In this document: piece by piece, positions 28,801 to 40,800 of the stretch
Numbering within the stretch: position 1 is the stretch's first letter
Layout: every line of letters begins with the position of its first letter
NCBI RefSeq assembly: GCF_002078875.1
Contig: NC_034413.1
Location: 62,178,453-62,242,452, forward strand
Reading direction: 5' to 3'
Origin: Numida meleagris
Lineage: Eukaryota > Chordata > Aves > Galliformes > Numididae
Length of the DNA: 64,000 nucleotides
Translations under genes and position numbers: made by a program
The notes under the pieces: model-generated
Databases searched by the model: none
What the model was told of the DNA's origin: nothing
What the model saw: the letters and a program-made list of their open reading frames with translations, nothing else

Positions 28801-31800
28801 ATTAACAGATGTTGAACAGGAGGGTGGGAAGCCAGGCACCCCTGTCTTAGCTAACTGGAATTAGTAGCCACAATCAGACACTCAACCAAGTATCCTTTAA
28901 AAACACTGGATAGGATGAACTGTTTCAAGATAGAGATGTTCTCCTTCAGGTCTTGCTGCTAAAGACCTTGCAGCCTAATCCACTGTGTATACTAGTGAAA
29001 CATTATTATTGAAATCACTGCCAAACATCTCCCTAACCTTCATCCTCCTCGGTGGCTGGTCTGCAGCAGGACCAAAGCATTTTCAGTGGCAGTTGAGGTA
29101 AGCGAGTGAAATGGGTTCTGTCTGTGGCATAAACTCCCTGCATGGGCTTTTGAGCCAGCAGTCCTTCAGATTGCTACAGGTCTCTGTTAAAACATCCGTC
29201 TTTTTGAGGAAAAAAATGATCTGGCCTCCTTAATTTGTTTTAGTCTCTTGTTCTCTAGTATCAAGTGGTTTCTTGTTGAACCAGCCCTGCCTTTCTCTGG
29301 AAGGGGAACATGTTGTGTGGTGCTGAGCCTTTCTGTTTGTCTTTCCTTTTCCTCTTGTTGGGAAAGACATTCTTTCTGTTGTGGTTCCCCGGCTGGGCTG
29401 ATGCTGTGACATTGTGTCCTCCTGTCTGCCTCTTGCTAGACGAGTCTCCCTGCATTCCAGTAGGTTTAGTCTGGTGCATGTACACAGACAGCATTAACTG
29501 CCTATAAATCTGCCACTGAAGCCACATGACATGCAGAAAGCAAACCCATAGGTCTGGGGATGGGAGTCTGAGCCTAGTAAATCTGTCTTTTTCCCATTCC
29601 ACATGAGTCCTAGCCCTTGTCCCTTCTCCTGCAAACTTATGACATTCTTTATTTTTTCACCATCTGACATTTTTATCCCTCCTTTTCCCAGTGTGAGCTC
29701 TATCTATGACTACAAAAGGTACTCTCTCACAAGCAGAGTCTTTTGTAAGGCTTGTGAAGCAGTTTGATGTTGCTTGCGGCTGTTTTCTGGTGAGGTTTGG
29801 GCTGCTGGGTTTAATATCATTGTACCATCTATTTTTCCTCACTTGCTGATCATCTCTGTTGATTTCTTTGAACTAAATCAGTTAATATAGAAAGTCAATA
29901 GGGAGCCAAGTTCCAGTGTATCGTATTTGAAGAGAATTTTGTAGTCAAGCTCTCATGGGAGCATATAGACGAGACTTATGGGTCTTGATCCACATTTCCC
30001 GATGATAAGCAAAAATCACTATAAATAAGCCGTGCGTCTCTTACTCAGACTTTCATTTATTTTTATTACAGGATTGTTTTTATGATATTTCATTTGTGCA
30101 GTTTCAAAGACAATGAATGCAGTTATGTATGCTGTAAATGGCAACTATTTTAGTGTGCTCTTCAGTTCACGCACAGTACAGCGCAACATGCTTGCATCCT
30201 GTCTGGCCATGAATGCACCCTGTGCTTCCATGGGTGGCATTTTATGCGCCTGTTTGTTTTGCAACTACTGTGTCTGTTCTGATTGAGTCACCCCATGCAC
30301 TCTCTACATCCTTTTGCAATGTCATTGGAAACATACAGCTAATTCTTGTCCTCTTTTGCAGCGCTGCAGTCTCCCATAGAGTACCAACGCAAAGAAAGTA
30401 GCACAGCAGTGCTGAGGCCCCAGGCCGGTAGGGTCACTCAGCCCAACAGCAGACCCTATTCTTCTGTTCCAGTAGGGTCTGAGAAGCCTTTGAAGGCTAC
30501 AAGCCGTAACCCATCTCTCCCACCCCTGAAGATATCTACCTCCAATGGCAGCACAGGGTATGAACAGCCTGGAGACAAGTATGAACAAACCAAGGTACGG
30601 AGCTCATCTGATAAAACATGATCTCATTGCCCGCTTCTCATACCATAGACTATCTGTGAAGTTAGCTCTAATTGTCAGCTAACCAGGTCAACAGCAATCA
30701 ACAAGCTGAAGCAATGGTATGAAATGTGGTTTGAAATTGAATGCAGACTGTGAATGTTCTGGTGTTCAGGCAGTTGGCTCTTCAGCTAGAAAGCTGAGAC
30801 AGAGCCTGCCCCTGGAGTGCCGAACCCAGGGTTTTTCAGGACACTGTATTTGCAGATCGGGTAAACTGAATTTCCCTTTGCAGTACTGGCAGCAGTAATA
30901 CCCAAGCTTCTCTAACATCCATTAACCACCCATTCCTGAACAGGTCTACTCTGATGGTTTAAACAGTTTGGACCGCAGAGTGCCAAATGAAGGTTGTAAT
31001 TCAGGTGTGTGTGCACTACACCAGACACAATTCACAGAAACCACCAAAGAGTCAGTAACAGTCCAGCTGTGTTTGGACACAGCTGTTGGCTGGTACTGAC
31101 CAAAGCCTCCTTCCAGTAAGATTTATATTTATGAAATGTGTATTACTTTGGCTTCTAATGCGAGCCTTCATGGTCTTTTTGCCACATTTGGTTCCACACA
31201 GATAGTTCATCCACAATACCAGTACACAGCCAGGTACTATACCACTGGAATAGCTGTGAAATCTAATAGGAAGCAGGCAGCTGGTTTCTGTCAGAGTCAT
31301 GCTAATCCTTAAAGTCCTTCTCTACCCTTACAAATTTTCATAGAATCATAGGATCATTAAGGTTGGAAAAGACCACTAAGACCACCAAGTCCAGCCACCA
31401 GCCCATCCCCACCATGCCCACTGGCCACATCCCTCAGTGCCACATCTCCACAGTTCTTGAACACCTCCAGGGACGGTGACTCCACCACCTCCCTGGGCAG
31501 CCTATGCCAGTGCCTCACCACTCCTGAAAAGAAATTGTTCTTAATATCTAACCTTAACACTATCAAGTGTTTTGTATCTTCTTCCCTGGTGCAGTTAGGC
31601 TGTAATGAAGTGCTGTGATTGCTGCCAGAAGAGGCAGGTTCCTCACTGCCACCTTCTCACCACGTTTCTGTTGTGTCAATTTTCACAGACTGATTTGGGA
31701 GGGTGCAATGGGACCTCTTCCATGGTGGTGATTAAAGATTACTATGCACTGAAAGAAGACGAGATCTGTGTGAATCAAGGAGAGGTGGTTCAGATCCTTG

Positions 31801-34800
31801 CTATCAACCAGCAAAACATGTTCCTGGTATACCAGCCCGCAAACGACCACTCTCCAGCTGCTGAAGGATGGATCCCTGGCAATATCTTGGCTCCCCTCAC
31901 TAAATCCACCACAGATAATAGCGACGGAAGCATCAAGTAAGTGCCATGTTGGCTTCGCTGGGAGCACTATGTGGATTTTTTGAGGAAAAAAATAAAAATA
32001 AAAATAAATCCAAATGGTAGGGAGTTCCTGCTGATTTTTATCTACAGTGCTATTGGAACAAGCTGAGTGGTCAATACGCAGCGTCGGGCAGCCATGGTGG
32101 ATAGCTCTGGTTCTGCTCATTTTCGTTATGTGGGGTTTTGTTTATCCTTTGGAGAGAAATAAAACCATAGTTGGTTAAAGACATATTTTGTGTTACACCA
32201 TTTTACACCAACATGGACCTGCTTGGACTGGACTTATATTTATGTTGTATTAAGTTACTAATCTATATATGGGTTATAACAGCATCTGGCAAAAAATAAT
32301 CAGGCCCTGTGTTGGACTGAGATTCGCTTCTCTAAGAGGAGAGATTTTGTTGTCTATGGCAATTTTCTTGTACAGCTTGTATCTTTTTCTTTTTTTTTCA
32401 TTTGGTTTGTTCTTTTTTTTTCTGTTCGCAGTTCCTTTTGTAAAATATTTTTTGGTTTGCAAGACCCCCATCCAAGTACATTCCTGTATAAAGTATTTTG
32501 CACTATTTAAAAAGAAAGAAACAAACTCATATTGATGAAGTCAGGTTGTGCAATATAATGGATAGTCGCAATGTTCATCATTGTACCTGTCATGTAACTA
32601 ATTTTAAATGTACTATTTTAAATATGTAAAATAAATTTTCACCATGAGCATGTTTTAATGAGGTAAAAGAACTAGTTTGACCCTTTTTTGTTTTGGTTTT
32701 ATTTGATTTTTTGTTGTTATTGTTGTTGTTTTGTTTTGTTTATAACTTTTTGTTGCTTATTTAACAAATGTGTGGATATATATTTTTCTTTCTTGATTTT
32801 TAGAAATTTGTCAGTCTGAAATGCAAGAAAGTGGTTTTTTGGTATTAAATACTGAAGGTACAACCCTCTTTTCAAGTAATACCGACTGATTTCTTTTACC
32901 ATCTAGAACGACTACATGGTAACGCATGATGTATGCTACAAATTCTGTTATCTTACACGAGTGCCTTGAAGCACAGAACTGAATATGAGGAAAGATTTTG
33001 TGGCAGTTTCACTAAAAATAATAATTAGAAATCTGCTAAAATTTTGGTCAAGAACAAACGGTGACTCAACCCATGAGACAGTGATCTCAGGGATACAACT
33101 GAATGCTGCTACGAATCGCATGTCAAGCCAGAGGAATTGCTCAGCACGTCTCTTGCATGTGTGCCACAGCCATTCCTGGGCTCCTCCTCTGACCAGGCTC
33201 TGCAAACATGTGCCTTTAGATTCACTCCCAGCACCAGGCTCCTGGTGAAGACTTTTGTTTCATGGCAGCTGTACAGTCAAATTCTGTGATACAGTCATAA
33301 GAATTGGGGCCAGGAAGGCCTACCAGAATTGAAAGGCACATGCATTGCATTTCTCTCTTTCTCATTGCGATGACACTTAAAGACACTTAAAATCATGTTT
33401 TCAGATTCAAACAACTAAAACAACCCTGAAACAAAAACATGCTTGACTGACTTAACACTTTAAGTCATATGGGTTAAAAATGACCTGGAGCGGGTGTTAT
33501 CTTCAGCCCCATCTAGTCTGTCAGGTCACGTGGGCTCATTAGTATAAGTAATAAAACTGTTTCTTCTGTTGACAAATATTGTATGCAAAATATGTGGTAG
33601 ATGCAGTAGTGCTGGCATCGTGATAGGTGAAGGTCAGGAAGTCCATCAGCCATGTCCTTGACTCAACTTAAAGGACAATATCACAGTCTTGATGTGTTGG
33701 ATATCATCCCCTGCTCTGCACACCTAATTTGGACCTCCTCCAGAAATGCCCAAATATCAGGCAGCACCTACTGGCCGGGATGTGCAGGGCATGTTGGTGC
33801 TCCTTGTGCCAAAAACACAACTGCCCATGCCAGCTGTTAAAACCACACAAACACAGTAGGAACCATTTTAGTCTTATGTCAGTGCAGCCAGTTGTTGTGA
33901 GAACATTATTTTACTTTCTTAAAAATGAGCTATTGCGCAGCTTCAACCAGCTGCTGAAATACAACAAAAAAAATGCTTATGAAATGGCCGCAGCATTCTT
34001 GGGGGAACATCAGCTGTGTGGGGCATCCTTTGAGTCCTCCCTTGCTAACATACTGCGTTTTATTGGCATCGCAGGTGGTCGTTGGATTACATGCAACTTG
34101 CTTTGTAAAATGTATCAAGGTACTGTAGACATGACATGTGCCAAACATTGGGCTTAAAACATGCAAATCAAATTTGCATGACTTAAAGGTGGGCAGATGC
34201 TTTGAACCTGGATCCCAGCTCATCACACTGCTGTTTTGAAAGCTTTCTGCTTTGGACGACATAACCCTTCCCAAATCCTCCCCAACCTGCCCACTATTTA
34301 AACCAAATGAAATTCATATTGAGAAGTGTTTTATTTTTTTCTTGATTTTTTGTTGTGTCTGCTTTGACATGCAATTTCTGTTGTCAACACAGCATTGCTC
34401 TTACAAAGGGTGACGTGGTCTTTTTTTCTTTTTTCCAAGAGTAAGGTCATAGGCGCAGTAATGAGGGGTGAAAAATGTACTGCAAATCGTGCCTGCTGTG
34501 ATACTAGCCAAAAAGCATGGAGTGATTGACATCCTCTCTCTCCAGATTGGCAAAATCAAATATTATACTAATTGGAAATTCTTGGTCTTGAGAGGCATAG
34601 CAGAGCTTGTCATTCTAGGGAATGACTTATCTCTTGGAAGGTTAATGATGTAGCTCCTATCTTTTGAGCTATTCATCTTCTGAGAAACATGTAGAGAAGA
34701 ATACCTTGAATGTCTTAAAATTTTTAATTTGCTCTACTGTGTAATCTATTAAAACAGTTCTCGTTTATTTGCATTTGTTTGACTGCTTTAACCAACAAGA

Positions 34801-37800
34801 CTGAGGTCTAAATTGACCTTTAATCTGTAGCAAAAATAAAAGAAATTTCTGTTTGTGGCAATGCAAGACGAAGTCCCTGAAACCAGATGACCAAGTTCTA
34901 GTTGCCTGCTTCCATCATGGGATTTTTTTTCCTGCTCCATGCATTTAAATAGCAAGTGTGGCACAACATCTGCTTTGCAGAACTGTTTGGTTTCTTTTTT
35001 AACTTCAACTCTCATTGCTCAAATAGAGATAGGCATATTGCCAGTGGCTTTCACCTTCTAGGGAACTGCAGTAATCGCAAACGTGGATGCTGGTTCCCCT
35101 TTCCAAATCCTTCCTTCCTACTATGATTTGCCATTTGATTGCTGCGTTTTTTGGTACAACAGGAAGTCATGTTCATGGCATACCCTGCGCATGAGAAAGC
35201 GGGCGGAAAAGGAGAGCAGTGGCAAAAATGAAGCCAATGGGCCACGTAAATCCAAGGATATTCTGGGGAACAAAGTCTCTGTTAAAGTGAGTAAGGCCAT
35301 CTGAAAGCTGTGTGCCGCTCTCCTGCTTCCCATCCTTTTCACCCCCTATAGCATCCTCTCCTGAGAGAGGGAGGGGGCGGCAATTTGGGGTTTGTTTTTT
35401 TTTCCCCACTTCAGTTATCTTTTTTTTCTTTTTTTTTTTTTTTTTTTTTAGTATCCATTTTAGCAGGATTTTTGCATGCAAGATAAAATGCAGCCTTTGT
35501 TTTACGTTTTCTTTTTCCTGGCATCCCTCATGCAAGTAAGTAATCTTCATTAAACAACAACCAAAAAAAGCTATATATTAGGTTAAATAACTGCTTTTAA
35601 CATTGGGAAAACAGTGTCTGATTTTCCTCTGATCCATCCCTATCTGCAGCACCATTGGAGCAGCTGCAGCAGTGAGAAAGCCAACGGGGTGAAATGATGG
35701 CCTTATTAACACTGACGAGTTTTCCTTAGGCCAAAATTTCCCCACAGCTTACAATAAGGGGTTCTCAACCTTGAGATATTTAAGATATTTGCTCAGAGGA
35801 GATGGTCTCAATGACCTTTTTATTTCCCTATTATCAGACAGGGAAGAGATGCTGACTGGATCTTGCCAGGAGAGGGTTTTGTGTGTGTGTCTGTGTGTGT
35901 CCGTGTCTGTCTCTCTCTTTGAGATCTCCCAGTAGGGAAAAGGTTCAGAATGGTGGGGTTAAGTTCCATCTTCTGCTCTGGGTACCTGACTACTGTGCTC
36001 CAACTCAGAGGATCCGTCCCTATAACCTGACCATGAGGCCTGCTCGGGACTAATGTGGGGGCCTTCCCTCCCAACAGAGGCAAGCAAACGCTTGTTGTGG
36101 TTTTGACACAACCAAAGCCCAGCCTTGATTCAGGAAAGCACTTGAGCATGTACTATGGATCCACCCCCTTCCAGGAGAGCCCGTGATTAAGTGTTTTCCT
36201 TTCTGGAGGCTTTCTGTCACGCCTGCCTAGTGAAACAGAGATGGCATGTGCAAAGGCCGCTACAGGCCACCCGCCCCTCGCACCCAGGGCCGGCCTCAGG
36301 GCAGCAGTAGCTGCAGCATGGTGGTCACGGTGCTTCTTCTGCTGCTTCCCTGCTGCTGTGCTGCCAGAACGGCCTGCAGCATCACTGCCTCTTCTTTGCC
36401 AAAGCATGTCTTCGCCTTTGCTTTCCTTGTTTTGTTGGTTTGGTTTTGTTTGGAGTTGGGTTTTTTCTTTGGAACATTTTCTGTCCTGTTACCCATTCCC
36501 ATGCTCACAACCCCTGTGCTGCTCTGCCCTGTCTAACCAATCTCTCCTCTAACCTCTTGTTCTCTTTCTTCCTCTTCATGCTGCCAAACAAGGAGACAAA
36601 CAGCTCAGAGGAATCAGAGTGTGATGACCTTGACCCCAATACTAGCATGGAGGTAGAGACAATCATCCTTGTCATTATTTTTTCCATTAACGTGTGCCTG
36701 TTTTGAAATGCCTTTGCTGAAAGGATAGCTGGTGGGTCTGCGTCGCTCATGGACATACCTGCCAATTAAGTACGAGTCACACAGAGCACCAGTTCTGGTT
36801 TTACCAGGTGGTGAACTGGAGTTTGGGCCACCTTTGTGATAGCAGCAATGGAGGAAGTTGAGGAACTAGTTCCTGCTGAGCTGGAAGCTGCCCCCAGTCA
36901 CTGCTTCCCACCCATGACCTCGTTCAATGCAATGATTGTGCTTGCGTGTCAACTACCAAGAAATGTAGCAGCTTTCTACATTAAAAACACTTGTCCTGAC
37001 AGCGCGTGCTTAGCTGCTAGTCAGACCTGTGTTGTGAATTACTGGAGCAAATGTTGTTGCACCACAGCAGGTGCTTTAAATCATCTAGATCAGAAAAGAC
37101 AAAGTTTATTTTTTCTCCTAGCAGGTGATGTCATTAAATAGTGGGAAACTGCATTTCTGAAAGGGTTTAATAAAATTAGTTGCTTTAATGTACTTGTATT
37201 ATAGACAAGACTAATACAGCTAAGGTTACTCAGATTGTGATGTGTTACACTACTTTTTCCAGTGTGAAGCCATCGATTCTAGTGGAGTGACCAAGATACA
37301 CCATACTGAGAGCCAGAAGGAGCTTAAATTCACTAGAGCTATTTATCTGGTTCTTCTCGATATCTAGCAGAGCCCATTTTTCTGTATATAGTGACTGCAC
37401 TAAGCACTTGTGTACGTTGTACCAAGGCTGAAAGGCAAGGAAAAGGTTCTGTGAGACCTTTGTGATTTTATAGAGGTAGTAGGGCAAGTCATTGGCAAAC
37501 AGGGATATCACATCTGCAGGATGCTCTTAGCCAGACTGTACTACAAACATCCCACAGAAGGAAGCTGATCTTCCTCCTGGAGGGGGGATAGAAAAGTTTT
37601 GGGATGCATCACCGAAGCTTTTAACCTGAAGGCTCTCTGCTATTTTAATTGTGTTTGTGTCAATAAATACATCTTTGAGAAGGGGATGTGTACTAAAGGA
37701 AAGCCTTTGGCCCAGCTGCCATACTTGAGGCTGAACGGTGCTTACCACTAATGCTGCATTATTCTCAGGAGTGTCTTTGTGTTTTCAGAGAGTGTTTTGC

Positions 37801-40800
37801 CAATCACAGGTAACAACTGGAAGCATATGTTATTTGTTATGAGGCAGTGTCCATTTTCTGCGCATAAACCTGTTTAAGGTTTAGGTTGTTCAGAATTGCC
37901 CTGTGGAACAAAAAAAAATCAGCTAAGATAGAGGGGTGATACACAGAGCTGGGTGAGGATCACTGTTCCTTTTGCAGAGGATTTCCGTGTTTTGACTATG
38001 CTCAATAATAGGAAAAGCTCACACGACTTAAAATTGCCAGTGGAGGGTACCTAGGACCTCACGCTGTTTGCGTGCAGTCAGCTCTCCATACTCTGCACCT
38101 GGCTCAGCTCGTGACACTTCTATGGACTGCAGGAATGCTGATGGAGAGCTGTGTCCTTGCCCAACCACCACCGTTCAGAGGTGCACGCAGCCCTGCCCTG
38201 GTCATGAAGGCGTTGGTAGCTATTACTGCAGCCTTGGGTGGGTCGCCCAGCCTCTTCTTACAGGGCCATCACCCTTAACATGCTGATGTCTTCCTGTCAT
38301 ACATGAGAACACGCACCTGGTGCCAGAATAGAGACCTATCTCTAAATGCAAAGCAGCCATTAATTAATTCCTTGGAAATATCAGTACATTTTCCCTCCAG
38401 CCTATTCCCTGTGCGAGAAGCCAGAAAGCTGGTCATTATGTCTGTGAAGTCCCTTTCACTTCCACCTTTACTTGCTATTTATAAAACATTTCTGTTCAGT
38501 AGATTCTGGTTGTTGAAGCACTTTGTTTTGTTTGAAGGGGAAATACAGAAAGAAAGAAACATGGAGAACACGCATAGTGAGACTGGGAAGCTGAAACTGA
38601 GTGGCTGTTTTCAAAGCACTAAAATGCTGTTGCTGTATTTTTGCCTACACAGGGATGTGCTGGCCCTGGAGAACTTTCCATTCATTGTAATTTGGAATAG
38701 GAGCTGTGTCTCTGGGTGGCTGCTTCTTTTCTCTCAGTTTATCAGTATGCAATGAAAACAAATATGAATGGAAATGAAATATAGTTTCTATTGTTTCAGA
38801 AAACAGAAGGTACAAGCTGACCTGCTGGGCACGTGGAGTGTAGGAGCAGATGCTCATGGAGCATCTGTAGCCTTGTGAGGGATAGCAGTAACCTATAATT
38901 AAAGCAGATCAAACAGTCTCTTTGCACGTCTGCAGCTAATTGCACAGGGACAGACAGTTCCTCTTCTGAGAAGAAGGTGCATGCCCCTGTGAATCAGCCT
39001 GCAGCTCCACACCCACGGCTGGGGTCCTGGACACTGATGTGACTGTCACACAGCTCTGTGTCGTAACACCACAGTGCAGTTTCGATATTGCTGGGGAGGT
39101 CATAAGCCACCTCTCCAGGTCCCATTAAGCTCTCTCTCTGCTCGGAGCAGCCATGCTCCTGTCCTGCTGCCCTTACAGGGCAGGGATGCTGAGACAGAGG
39201 GTGGGTGGCTCATTAGATGCCAAGTCAGCTGGAAGCACAGCTGCTGCAGTTCAGCTTTTGAAAGAGGAAGAAGTGATCCGCTTCGTCTGCAGGTAGATGG
39301 TAGAGTGTTATATAACTTAGTGCCTGGAACACACAGTAGCCTTCAAAACCAGAGGAACACCATGGCTGGCAGCTCTGCAGCAAAAGCCTGACCTGGGGAA
39401 GAGGATGGATGCACATGCCACTCAATGATGTTTGAAAATACATGGCAGTCAGGCGAAGTCCCTGGTGGCTGGAAATAAGGTAATGCCATGCCTGTTTTTA
39501 AGAGAGGTGGAAAGGCCGATTCGGGAAACTACCAGCCTGTTAGCCTCACCTCATGGAGCAGATCCTCCTGGAAGCTATGCTAAGGCATATGAGAGAGGGG
39601 GAGGTGATACGGGATAACCAGCATGGCTTCACCATGGGCAAATTCTGCCTGACCAATCTAGTGGCTTTCTGTGATGGTGTAACTACATCAGTGGTTAAAG
39701 AAAGAGCCACTTGATGTCAACTACCTGGACTTAATACGGCCTTTGACACAGTCCTCCTGTTCATCGCAGGGAGTTGCACCAGGTGATCTTCAAAGGTCCC
39801 TTCCTACTCAAACCTGTGATTCCGTGTGACACAGTCAACATTTCTCATGTCAGTCTCAAAGACAGCTGAGCCCATCCGTGCAGATGGATGGCTCCCCACC
39901 AAAGGGGCAGAAAGGCCTGATGCCATTCATTTCATCAAACATTTCATCAGATACCGTTCTCTCTACTTAAGTTACCTTTCCCTTTGGTGGCATCTACCCA
40001 CATGTAGGATAATCCTTATTCGCTCTACTTGTCAAGAAATTTCTCCTGTGAGTTTTTTTCACGGAGGGGAAGCTTGTGTCTTTCCAAAATCCCCACAGTA
40101 AAAGTTGACCGAGTCAGGGAGAGGCTAATAGATCTTTTCCTACAAATTGCAGTTGGTTTAATTCTTCTATAGCTCATTTCATTTTTGTTTCCCGAGTCAT
40201 TAATTTGGCTTATTTTTTTTAAGAGAAGGAAAATAGTGTATGCTGCTGACTGCTACCAGCATGAGCAAATGAGTCAATATTTTATTTTAACTCGGTGAAC
40301 AAGAGGTGCTGTGAAGTGTTTACAAAAGGCTGAGCTGCTTGCCTTGGAGTAAACATGCCCTCTGCTGTTTAGCTGAAGCATGGATCTTGTTATGAAGGGC
40401 TTGGTTGGCAGCCCAGCCTTACAGCTCAGGAAATGTGGGGAAAAAATATGTGATGTATTCGATAGTTTCAGTAGTATTTGGCATCCTCTTGCCAAAAGGC
40501 TTTAGTTATGTCTAAGCTTACAGGAGGTGAAAGCTGAGATATGGCTTTGGGGTGTCTTTAGGCAGCATTTTATCAGTTAACAGCTGAAGTTTTATCAAAG
40601 GAAATGTAAATATTACCCTGAGGCTCTTCCAGTGTCATCTAAGAGCAGTAATTTTTCTTCTATGATATTCCATTGTTAAGGCAATGGAAAAAAGCATTGG
40701 TAAGGCAATTATTATAATTGGTCATGCCTTGGAAATTATTTAAAATGTAGCATTATTTATTTATAGATATATCTGTAAATTATACAACACTGTAGCTGTA

